Origin: Seriola aureovittata | Taxonomy: Eukaryota > Chordata > Actinopteri > Carangiformes > Carangidae | Direction of reading: 5' to 3' | DNA length: 64,000 nucleotides | Assembly (NCBI RefSeq): GCF_021018895.1 | Contig: NC_079368.1 | Span: forward strand, 12,590,001 to 12,654,000 | Shown: positions 12,780-25,573 of the stretch, piece after piece | Layout: the number at the start of each line of letters is the position of its first letter | Position numbering within the stretch: the stretch's first letter is position 1 | The notes under the pieces: model-generated | Seen by the model: only the letters and a program-made list of their open reading frames with translations | Databases searched by the model: none | What the model was told of the DNA's origin: nothing | Translations under genes and position numbers: made by a program

Positions 12780-15659
12780 TGTGTGTGTCTGTGTGTGTCT
12801 GTGTGTGTCTGTGTGTGTCCAGTAGGATATCCTGACAGTCTGTTTGGCCACTGTAAATGCTGTTGATTGGGACTTGGCATGGCTTGGTTATAGGATCAAG
12901 GTTTCTGTGCTAAGCTCTACCATCACATAATAACCCAAATGCAGAGTCTCTGCCAGAGGTTTACATAAGGCCTTTCCCCCCGAGCCAGCTTCACTTCTGA
13001 CACAGTAGTACATGTGGAACAGACCAGACACTCTATGGTGGACTGGAGTTTGACCGTATATGTTTTACTGTAAAATAATAATATGCCTCTGATTATTATT
13101 CTTGCACAATTTAGGATTTTGTTATGCACCGCTTTTCTCATGGGACATAAGCTGAATCCCATCTCAGCAGGAGAGGGGCATGTGGAGTGTCCTGTCTTCA
13201 GTGGGAATGACAGCAGAAGGATATTACGTTACACCTTACTTCATAAACCACAGTTCTGCTTGGAGATGTTTGGCTTGTCTATATGCGCCTTCACCCCACA
13301 TCATTGTGGGGGTCCACAAACATCCTGTTCGCTGTTGTCTTTAGTTTGTGTCTGCTCTTTGCCTTGTGACCTTATGAGCACATCAACGTTGTTTTCGATT
13401 GAGCTATACGTCCGATTGTAAATTACTTTTCTTCGTTTTCTGTTCAATTAATAACCAATATAAATAAGAATAGAAGAATAGTACCTCTCCAATGTAATTT
13501 TAAGTTCTCCTGCGGGAGTCTTTGGTGCTGTGTTCCAATCTCTTCCTGCTCAGCAGCTCTAACTAAGGGGCCCTGTTTCTTGGTCTGTGGGGATTACAGT
13601 GGTTACAGCCCACTCTCTGCAGGGCACCTGACTGAATCCGCTGGATCAAGCCATGAGTATGAGGACCAAGGATATCCCTCTCTGCCTGCTTTTTCCCTTC
13701 TCTGTTTTTTGTTGCGACTCTCCTCTTTCTTTACCTGCTTTTCAACAGACACTGCCACGTCCTTTATCTCTCTCGCTCTCTTTCTAACTTTGTCTCCGTT
13801 GTTCTTTCTGGCACTCTTTCTCCAAGCGGGTCCAGGTCAGCTCTGTTGTGCGATATTAATAAGCACAGAGAAGTGTTCACAGAAACACCATCCCTCAGCA
13901 GCAGAGTACAATATTTTGACATCTACGTTTCATCACTTAATGAAGAGCCAAAGAGAAAATTACTGCGAATCGTAGATGATGCTGGACATTCATGCCTTCA
14001 CTTTTACAACCAAAATAGTTTTTTTTTTGTTTTTTTTTTAACCAGAACAATATAAAACCTAATAAAACGTTTATGTATTTAAAGCATGTGTGCTTCCTAG
14101 CAGCATTTTTCACCACATCACAGTTTGAGCATGCCTGTGATTTACCCTGCCACATTTCTCAGTGGTGATGTTTACATTGATGCATCACCTTAGAGCACCC
14201 TGTACCACTCTGTAGGCCTCTGCAAGCCAGACAGCTGTAATGCCAATCTCTCTTACTCCTATTCTTCTCTTCTTTGGCTTTATCAGTCTCTCATTCCGAC
14301 ACTTCCTCTCTCTTACTCACATTTCTCAAACTCTGCCCATAAACCCTTAATTTCTCCACGTCTCTGCAGCCCAGACGGACGGAGGAATGCGCGTACCACT
14401 GGGGTCGCCGCGTGGACACTATATGAGTAACATGCCGGGCAGGGGGTGGGGGGGGGGGGGTATGACTTTTTCAGCAGTTGAGTCTGGCTGGACTTGTTTT
14501 GCCCATGTTTGGCAAGAGGAAATGAGTGCTGTGTGCTGTGGGGACGTCTCTGAGCTCCCCACTCCAGCACAGACAGAGAGGTAGACAGGCTAAAAATAGC
14601 ATTGGGAGCCCAGGTCAGCTTTGAGCCAGGAGTAAGAAGATTGGGGGAGGTGGGCGGATGTGCTTTAAAAAAACCTTCACTGGTAAAATCACCCGTCTTG
14701 ACTAATGCCTTTCATGAGAGTTGGTGGGACCGCTGGGTATGTGTGTGCAGTAAGATGAGCAAGAGAAAAAAGGAGCGAAAGAATGATCTGATGGAGAGTT
14801 TAATCTGGGCAGTGAATCCCGGTGAGAGCTCCCAGCCTCTCATCCATTTTCCTCATATCTTTCTCTTCGTGCGCAGTTTATCATATCGCAACAGCGTGCA
14901 TAACCACAAGTCTCTCATATCTCCCCCGCTGGCAAAGATGGAGTGAATAAATGACCTATGAGACCACAAGATCTTACTGTCAGAGGGAAGCGCGGGGTAG
15001 GAAGTGTGGAGTCGAGGGAGAAAAGATGAGATGAGATATTGCTTCATGTTTGTGAAAGAAGTATGGCGTGCTACAGGATCTGAAGTAGCAGGGAAAGAAA
15101 TGTGCTGTTATTGGAGATGGGGGTCAGAATAATGATTTAGAGTAGCAATGATGGTAAGATATCAACAAAATATATGGAGAGACTGGGGATGGTGAAGTGA
15201 ACAAGGAAAATGAGAAATAGCAGCTGGTTCCAAGGCCCAAAATATATTCTCATAGGTTCATTCTGTTCATTTTGTATAACAATACACAAGAACAATGAAA
15301 CGCATCCCCGGAGAGCATCAAAACAAAAAAAAAAAAATGGATGAAAGCACAAGGAAAGAAAAATCTCTCAAAGTCTTCCTAGACGTTACAACACAAGGGA
15401 AGTGTGTACACTGCATTCAAGCGCTCCCTGTGTATTACCACACTCAAATGGTTCAGAGTTTAGCCTGGTGTAGTGGAATGCTTGGATAAGTGAAAACAAG
15501 GCCTTCTCCAGCACCGCTCACCATCTGCTTCTGTTATGTTCATCTTGAAATGGTAGAGCGTAGCATGTTTGGAGGTATTACAGGGGCTCTGGTAGTCCAA
15601 AACAAACCACCCCTATTGATACTGGCTCAGGCTTACAGTATATTGTGTGTGCATGTGCT

Positions 15660-15696
<37 letters not shown>

Positions 15697-18031
15697 ATGT
15701 AGGTATGCCTTTGTCTTTGTATACTCTGAGATGAATGGCTGTTTATTTGTTTTAAAGCTGCTTTGAGAAGCTGGCTGTGGTTATGATGCGCAGATTTCAT
15801 TTCTCATTGTTAATTACTTTTTAAAAAGTTGATGTTTCTGATTATGACGTCATTGTTTCTTCTTCTCTTTTGCTCCCCTTTTCATACCCCTCACACCCCT
15901 CACTGACCGGCCTCTTTCCCTATATTTCAGTCTTCTCTTCTCTTCTCTTCTCTTCTCTTCTCTTCTCTTCTCTTCTCTTCTCTTCTTTTCTTTTCTCTTC
16001 TCTTCTCTTCTCCACCCTCTGCCCCTCCCTCTCTCAGAGCTGAGGTCATAGCTGGCTGGCTTCGGAGGTGGGCTGGAGTACAGACATAAGAGAGTCTGTT
16101 TTTCTCATTAGTCAGTGGAGCTCTCAAGAAACCTACATGTGTGAAGGGATCGGGGTCTATGTGCTCTGTTTGTTGGGGAAAATGTTACTACCACTGAAAC
16201 TGCTGATGCTACTACAGCATTACAGTAACAAAGCTAATCAAGTGGTGAAGACAAAAAAGCAATATGTTGGGCACCATGGGTCAGCTACAGAAGAGACTCA
16301 TTGTCTTGCTCGAGGACTCTTCAGCAGGATAAACACTTGTGATGTGAACTTGAACCTCCACCTTCTGTTTGGAGAGCTACACTCACTTCGCCACACTGCT
16401 GGCATATCCAGATAATCATTCAGTGGTTTACCACAGGTTTTGACATTATCCTCGTCTACAGTGTAGTATAAGCTCTGCTTCGAAAACATGCATTATGCAG
16501 AACAGTGAACATTTGTAAACCGTATTGTGAAAGATATTCCTTTCATTTCATGTCAGCACCGAGGAAGTTTCACATAGTTTGACGTGTTCACTGAACCAAA
16601 GAAATGATAGCACATTTCATTTAAGTTGCAATCATGCAGTTAATCTTTTTGATAAAACTGTTTGAGGCGTGAGCAGTACCACAGAAAAGCAGACGAAGGT
16701 TCAAGACGGTAACTTGATCCCCTCAATAAACCTTATTGTGCCAGTGCATTTTAAAGATGCGTGTCCTTCCTCAAGGCAGACTACAGGAGAGAGAGGGAAA
16801 TGCTTTAGCACAATAAAGGTTATTAAAGGGATGAGGTCTTCACCCTGTTTATACTTTCCTCAAAACGATTTTTTAGATTCTGACCATTTCATATTTTAGC
16901 TGCTTTTGTAATATCATTGCATTTGCAAACTCCTTGGCCTTGTTCGTATCCAAGACAGATTAAGTAAAGTCCTGGAAAGAAATATGTCTGAAAATAGGAT
17001 CTTTGCAAACTCCATCTTAGTAAAAGCTCTGGCAGAACAAAGAGTCCCCCACAGCACAGTGTATCCTCATGTGCAAGCCTGTTCCCTGTGGGTGGAGAAT
17101 TTGCACATGTAATTAAGACTCCTTCAGAGGCACAGCGACCTTTGACCTTGACTGCTTGTGAATGGTGACCTTTTAGAATTTCTTGAGGACCAAGGATCAG
17201 TAAATGTGGCTTGGTGTCTGAGCTCTGGATGCTGGTAAGACTAATGAGGGAGTGGAGTGTGTTGTTTCTATTGGTATTGCTCCTAGACTAATCCCTGACG
17301 AGATCTGTGCATGATCCGGGTGACACAAAGCTTAATGCTGGAGACCCCTGGATAATGTTTCCACGAGTTGCCTTATACTGCCACAAAATGTTATTTAAAA
17401 ATGCTTGATAACATGATAGATACACTTGTCAGAATTATCAGCACAATGAAAAAAAATGAGAGAGCAGTGTCAGCCTTCGTCCTCACACATGCAGGGCCAG
17501 CTTGCAGCTTGCTCAATAGGGCGCACAATATGGTTATTGTCTCCTCAGCACACACTCCCTCTCTCTCGCTTTCTCTCTCACACACACACACACACTGATT
17601 GACTTTTGTCACTCTTTGTTCTTTAGACAGACAGAGACTTGTTGTATCAGGAAAAAATAACAGAGTGATTCAGAGATGCTAACTGAGTTAGCTGGCCTGA
17701 TGTCAGCCTGCACACAGCTGTGCTGTTGTTTTTACAGTACTTTTTGAATAGAAACAAATACAAGTTTTAAACTTTCTCTTTGTCTTTGTGTCTCACTCTG
17801 AGTGTCTCTCACACACTCCCTCCTCCCGACACACATCCACAAACACACTCACACACACACACACACACAGATCATTCACCTTTGGCCCGTTGTAATAGCT
17901 GCTCATGGCCTTATGCTCTTGCTACCCAGCTCCAGATGTTCTCAACACACCCCCAGGAGTCCTACAGAGAGAAATTTACACAGACACACAGTCAGACACA
18001 GACATGTGCACATACATGTGCACAAACACAG

Positions 18032-18074
<43 letters not shown>

Positions 18075-21000
18075 CTTAAAAAGCTTTGAAAATTCGTCTC
18101 TCTGCAGGCCACCTATTAAAGTCACTTAAACTCACACAAATTTACCCCCAGTTGTGTTTCAAACACACACAAGAAGCTTGTCATGTCAAATAGCACATGG
18201 GTATCACTTTGGATTCTGAACTAGCAGTATAGATAGCAGCTGACATATCATAGGAATCATTGCTTTTGATTAGAATCTCTTAAGAAGTCGTACTTTTCTG
18301 CAACAAAGCTAACATGTACACTGATATTTATCCATCTCAGAATAATAACTACCATAGTCTGTTCAGCATTGGTCTCATGAAAACACATCATAAGTTGTTG
18401 AGTTGCCACAGTGACCTGCAGTTTGACTGACTGAAGGGTGCGGTAGGACAGGTTTTCACCTGCAAAATGTCAAAAACCCTGTAGCTGTGAACAGCAGTGG
18501 CTGCATTTATTTCACAAGCCATCAATCTATGAGGTCAACACTTTGAGTGAATGTTACTGTGCTGCTGAGCGCCTTCCTGTTTTACACATGTACTGTAAAG
18601 GCCTCTGTGTAACAAAGGCTGAAAGGGAGATAGAAAGGAAAAAGTGAACAAGTGTATGTGTCACAGATGCAGAATGCACAGAATTCATTTTTATTGGTGC
18701 ATTGTAAAGTTGCTTTGCTTCCTGCAGGGAAGCTTGTTATGATTTAGACAAAGTATGTGCAGAAAACATCTGGCCATGAATGTGTGCGTGCCTGTGTGTG
18801 TGTCCCTTGTGCACAATGATAGACTGAACACATGGTGTGCCCAGCTGTCCCACATGTTCATGCTTGGATATGAATGTTTTGGATGTACCTTTCCTCTTGG
18901 GCATACAGAAATCAAACAAGTAGTTGTTTAGTCCAGAAAATTCAATCGTGTTTTCTAATAGTCAACATTATAAATGTGTCTCACATGTCTCAGTAGCTGA
19001 CCCATGTGTGTGTCTGTGCACCCACAGGGCATTATTCGCGTATGATGGAGTGACCAACAAGCTCAAACTGGCTGACTCAGGAGGTAAGATCGACTGTCAT
19101 GTGTTCTTCAGAAATGGAAATTTTGAATACCTGAGCGCCACAAAGAATGATGCTTGTCAGCTTCCTCACTTTGGCTTGAAAGGAATTCACATGTCTTCTT
19201 GCATTTAGTATCCTGTTTTTCTTTTGTCTCCCCCCCAACCGTCCTTTCTAACAGCGGGTGGTGTGGCAGAGCTGGCTGGGAAGTTTCACATATCCAAGCC
19301 GCAGTATGGATTGTGCAAAGTGGGAAGTGGGGAGACAGGAGGCCTCCGGATTGCTATGATCAGCTGGGTGAGTGGCAGACAGGCTCCTGGGGCTTAGCTC
19401 ATGTAAGCTTGAGCCTATCATAACACACATACCAGCACAAATTACAGAAAAGCACATATATATATACGCTTTGCACATACACACGCAGGCGCTCACAGAT
19501 TCATTTAGTTACAGCAAAAGTCATTTAGCAGCTCCAAGATAATGGGTTTAACATCTTAAGTCACCACATACAGACAAATCTATGCACTTATTAACCTGTA
19601 AAATGCCTTGGAGAAAATCCTAAGCTGCTTGGCTTATTCACATTCTATGGTTCTGTTTTGACACAGGCTTACTTGGCATCTGACATGTGGGAAAATGCTG
19701 AGAGAATGTGCTATTATGTAATTGTAGTAAAAGACATTTGTCAGACATTTGTGGGACACTTAAATGATTCAGAATGTTATTTTTACATAGAGTTGTAGCA
19801 CTGTTTTAAACAGGCATCTTGCCACTGCCTGCGATTGGCTGAAACTGGCATAAAAATACAGTACATAAACTCTCATTATCCATTTACATAGTGATTGACA
19901 TAATATTCGAGCTTTCAGTTTCTTCCAGTTTTATGAAATGGAGATTAGTCTTTATGACATCATTGCATATCCTATTGTTCTTCAGCCTGTCTTCCTCCTC
20001 TTTTTTTAGCCTCTTCAGAGAGAGGTATGAAATGAATGTAAGTGTCTACATCCTGTGTTTGTCCGTAGGTCGGCCCAAATGTGGATGAATACCGCAGGAC
20101 AGAATGTGCCAGCCACGTTCCAGCCGTCAAGAGCTTCTTCAAGGTGCAGTAGATCAAGATGTGCTTCATCACTTATCATTTACCTTTGGATCTGACTCGT
20201 ACTAATGCTCACTTCATCCACTAGTTTGTTGTGTTTGTTTGAAGAAAAAGTTTTGACTTCTGTTCTGTTTTCCCTGGACTCTAGACTTTGTACTCTCAAA
20301 ATCTATATTTACACACAGTAGTTTACTTTGTATTGTTTTGAGAGTTTCCTGTCCTCAGTCCACTTCCTGTTCTATTGGTGTGTTGGTCCTGCGTATGATT
20401 GGTCTATCTACCATGTCACTACCAAAGGGAGACTGCAAAGTTATGGGTTGAAAGCTCCATTGTTTGTGGTGTAACTTGTGGGCAGATTACAAACTCAAGT
20501 GGTGACAGGAGAGACAGGAAGCAGAGAATATAGAGCTTACACTCAGGTGCATGTGTATTTATAGGAGCAACTCCATCCATCCATGTGTTAGCTGCAAATT
20601 CTCCTCTATCAATGTGCCCCTCAAACAGTGTTTATTTAGTGTTTCAATCTAACTAGGAGAAGTTCCGCTGACCTCTAGGTTTACTAGTTTCCAAATAAAG
20701 GCATCACCCAGCCAACTGCAGAAGCATCTGGGGAATGTTTGTTGTTTTTTTTTTTTGTCTCTCTTTTTTAAACAGAAAATTTCGAGTCTGGAATTTTGTG
20801 AGCTGCTGTCTGTAAACCCCTTACCCCTCAGTGAGACTGTGTATGTGTGTGTTCGTGTGTGCATGTGTGATCACCCTTGGGCCTCCGTACATTTTCATGC
20901 GGGATTTCAAAATTGTAGAGAAATGATTTCATGGTCAGTATGGATGGGGGGTGGGGGTGGGGGTGAAGAAAATTGTTTCTCGCTCTTTGAATTGTGGGAG

Positions 21001-22930
21001 AACAGTGACCTCTAACCTCAGCAAACACACACATGTATACATTAAGGCCTGTGACATGACAATGCAAATAACCCCTCGTCACTGCTGCATCTGCTAACCC
21101 GCCTCTCTGTGACTATGAGAAAAAAGGGGAACAGGAATAACTGATTTTAAATTAAGATCAAAGTCTTGTTCTGATAGTTGTTATCTGAGCTGAAACTTAA
21201 GAACTTGCAAATTTAATTTTACAATACTCAGCAGAGCAAACTAAGATTTATTAGTTAAAGATGACTCAGACTGGAAGAGAACATACTGCATCACCTTAAA
21301 CCACGGACATTATAGCCAAGCATATGGAATGCATTTGCAGAAATATCCTGACCCAAAGACTGTGGTGATGATACATAACTGTGTTATCTCGTCCTCAACT
21401 TTGCCAGCAGACGTGACGTTTTTCACACTCTGTTAAAGCCACGTTACTGCCTTTAATAGCCTTTCCCATCAAGTACATTTTTCATGAACAAAAAAGCTTC
21501 TTTTTTTTTTTTTTTTAACTTGCTTCATATGCTGACAAAGAAGAACTAAAATATCAAGGGAAGCTTGTAAAACAGCTCAACTCTCTGCCTCATACCTCTG
21601 TCTGGGAAATCATCTGGGGTTGGTGTGTGATAAATTCTTGAAAAATGATTACGCACACTGGTTTGTTTTATAGTATATGTCAATGTTTGGTTTTTCCAGT
21701 AATGTGAAATTTCACAGCCACCCGGTAAAAATGAGTAGTCCCAGAAGTGACACTGTACACAGTTTCATATCATGTGTTTGTGTAGACCTCACAAGTATCT
21801 AATTTATCAAGAATTACAAGCATCAAATTGCTTCTATTTCAGACTCCAGATGTCGATTCTGCTTCTTATCCATGAAAAATTTGTGGCAACACACGGTTGA
21901 TCAACCAATAAATAGTCAGTTAATTGATGAGTCTATCCTTGGAAAATGAATCAACAACATATTTTTCGGTTTAGACAGTTGACTGGACAAAACAATTTGT
22001 GATGGGGCATCAAGTGGCGCAGTTGGTTGAGCAGGCACCCCATATGCAGAGGTTAAGGTCCTTGCTGCAGTTGGCCCCGGTTCGAATCCCGCATCGGATG
22101 GCCCTTTACTGCATGTTGTTCCCCCTCTCTCTGACTCCCCATTTGCTCTCTCTCTCTCCTGTACTATCAATAAAGGCATAAAAAGCCCCCAAAAATAATA
22201 AAAAAAAAAAACAATTTATGATGTCCCCTTGTGCTCTAGGAATTTGTCAAAGGCATATTTCAATATTTTCTTACGTTTATTACATATTACATATTGCTTT
22301 ACGAATTTTTTAGCTGCAGTGGTGCCTAAGAAAGCATCTCTATGAATGAATTTAGTCTCTCAGCACTAGTTGAAGGATATTTTTAGGGTAAAGGAGATTA
22401 AAATAGTGGGGTTGTAGATTGTTGCCAATATTATCACTATTGTCCACATTTAGCAGACAATAAACAGATCCGCAGCCTTTTATAAATCTGATCTCTTGAA
22501 CTCATGATGCCGGGGTAACAAAACTACAGAGATAATCTACATACATACATTGACTGATGATGAAGAACTGGGGGCTCAGTTTGTTTGTTGTCTTACAATC
22601 TTGGCTTTTGTTGCCTTGGATACAGTTAGTAAAACTTTCCCTTGGCACTTTTTATTTGTTTGCTTTTGTTATTTGTTTCTTTCCTCCCTTCTTTCTTTCC
22701 CTCTTTTTTTTTTGTTTGTCTCTCTCTTCTGGCTTGCTATGCTGCATGTCCCAGCTGGAAGTGAGGGGGTTTTGTCAAGGCGAGTCTGCAACAGCAGATT
22801 TGGGTGTGTTACATAGTACACTCTAGTGTGGCATTAAGTTATGAAAACTAAAATATGAATAGGGTGCAGATGTTTCCATTGTTCTACATCGCCATTGAAA
22901 TAATAGCATAGTAAAGTAGAGTTAGACCAG

Positions 22931-22987
<57 letters not shown>

Positions 22988-24799
22988 TGTATGTATGGGC
23001 ATTAGATGTTAGATACTGTTACTGTGAGCTATGCATTGTAGGAGACGTGAAGTTGGACATGAGAGGATCTGATAAAGAGTAGGCAGATATGAGATAGTAG
23101 GCAGTAGAACTGGAGATAAATACACAAAATAAGTTTTGATAATAAAATCCATCTTCAGTCAATCAAATGTACGAAAAGTTTAATCTTATTTGACCACATG
23201 ACTGCTTGGCACAAAGTTTTTAGGGTGTGGCAGGAGATTTGAATTGCAACAAAGAACAGTAGTTCTATTGTAAATAAGGACTAAAGCAACACATTTGGGT
23301 CAGGGCACTAAACCCTGAAGCACTTTGAATCATTCACATCTGTCATCTCGCCCTTACACACACTTCAGAACAGACTCTTTGGTTCATGTCAACCACCATA
23401 AGCCCTTTATACTGTATGTCTTATTTCAGCCAAGGAGCTCTCATTACAAAAGCAAATGTCATGACTTCTTAGGAGCATAATATGTGATAAATAGAACAAG
23501 AATATGGTGGGGTGTTTTTTTTGTATTTTGGTTTACAGTAAAAGGAAAGTAAAATCTCTAACAAAGTTAGGAAAAACAAAACTAAAAGTCAGAATTCTAC
23601 ATGCAAATAATGATATTTACCATAAGTATCCCATCTATCAAACCTTAATGGGGGGCACATTAGTATCCCCACATCCACCTACTGCCTCTCACAGTCTGAA
23701 CAACTCCTGAGTAGGAGAGAGACTGTATGAAGCAGTTCGGTTCCAGAGCACAGAGACAGTTTGTGCAGAGTTGAGCCCAATTATAGCTGGAAAGTAACTC
23801 TCAACCTGTCACATCACCTCGAGCTCCTTTTCCTCCCAGAGAGTTTATATCCTTACACCCGTAGTGAATTTTCTTGCCAAGGTCATCAATGCCACAGATC
23901 CTAAAAAGATTGCGAATGCCTCCTATTTGAACACTATTTTGCGATTTTCCCATGAAAATATCTAGAGATAGAGCGTGGATAGGGGTGATGATGACAACTT
24001 TGTTTAACTAGAGCTGTTTACTATTGGAGATAATAACGGGATAGCAGTGCTATGAGCTCAAATAGAAAGAAAGCTTTCTGTTTGGCACTTGTGAAATCAT
24101 TACATTGCTGCGAAACATGGGCCTAAAACTGCGTGAAAAGAAGAGGGAAGAGAATATTTAGGGCAAGGTGGCAGACTGAAGTGAGGGGAGGGGCTTCATT
24201 TAATCTCAAACATTTAGGATTTACATTTAAAAAAAAAAAAAAAAAAGGTTTCGTTTTGAAATGAGAAACCCCCAAGCATTTGAAAGCTGTCGAATGACTC
24301 CCAGCCATGATATGCTGTGAAAAGGTTTATGAAAAATGTATGAAAATAATAAGAGGTGTAAAATTATGTAAAGTATGTAAGGAAGAAAATATAGACACAC
24401 GGACAAACATTTCTTTTTTTAAGAGCAAACTGTTCTGATATTGCAAGTTTGTCAATCTGCTAGTCATCCGCATACAGCTGTCTGAACTGTGCATGTTTGA
24501 TAAAACCCATTTGCCCTGCTTTTATTAGAACCAGTCTGCATTTATTTTGCATATGAGCGATGCTGTTACTAACCCTAGTTTATGTACCTCCTCTACTTAA
24601 TGAATCACAGTACATTAGGATGCAGGATTGGTGTCAGAACACTAGTAACAGTGATTTTCTGCACTTGCACTTGGCGAAACTGAACAGTGCACTATGCTAT
24701 GGATTGTTGTTTCCGTGATTTTCCCTGGCAGCACTGTGGACTGCTTGTCTGGTCTCTCTCTGTTTGTGTCTCTGTGTGTGTCTCTGTGTGTGTCTCTCT

Positions 24800-24856
<57 letters not shown>

Positions 24857-25530
24857 TGGCAGCCAGAGTGATATGGATTATACACTGTACTGACATGTAT
24901 TATAGGGCACATTGAATGCTCTGTTCAGTGTCAGTGTCAGTGTTGTCACTCAGATAAAGCTGTGGTTTCCTGTTGGAGGCTGACAGACCTGGCCCTCCAT
25001 CAACAAGCCTGGACTCACTCTCCATGGAAATTATTCTGAGGTCCTGGTCGCATACAAATGCCTGTGTACATACACGGACATGAGCCCATGCCCATCTGTG
25101 CTATAGAAAAAGCATCAGTGGAACACGATATTTTGTTCTGTGATTGAGAGATATTACCTGTCAATAGTCTTTTGTTCATATCTCTCCCTTGCTTGACTTC
25201 CAGGTATTGAGCAAGTGTTGCATATGAGGTCTGTTCTCGTTTTCTACCCTTTTTTGCAAACACACATGGTTTCACGCCCTCTTTTTCTCACTGTCGCTGT
25301 TTCAACCCCAACTTTTCATTTTTTCCCATCTCCCCCTCTGCTCTCCCTAACCATCCAAACCAATGCATTCCTGTCCTTACACTAAAGCCAGGGAGTGTTT
25401 TCATTCTCTCACAATCCTTATAAGTGAAGCCGTTGCACAACTGTTTGGCTCCAAGTTTGCATAACTCCAAGTCAGACCAAGAGAAAACCACCTGAGGGAC
25501 TGTGTGTGCTTGTGTATGGATTTCTAGCCT

Positions 25531-25573
<43 letters not shown>

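Larger units (their letters stand above)
1714..19027 (+). other. Intron 1 (17.3 kb)
   Basis: Long first intron between exon 1 and exon 2, with no supported coding exon. It holds many simple repeats (GT, CA, TCCTC, TCTG, TC, TCTTC), an old interspersed repeat at about 5462-5905, a GAGTC-type degenerate repeat near 8164-8245 and a fish repeat fragment at 12225-12385. The ORFs of 60-150 codons inside it lack family resemblance and splice context. Confidence 0.8.

Noticed and set aside
22005..22095. tRNA gene
   Set aside because: Box A and box B are present, but the rest does not form a tRNA cloverleaf and the sequence continues into a SINE body and A-rich tail with target-site duplication.
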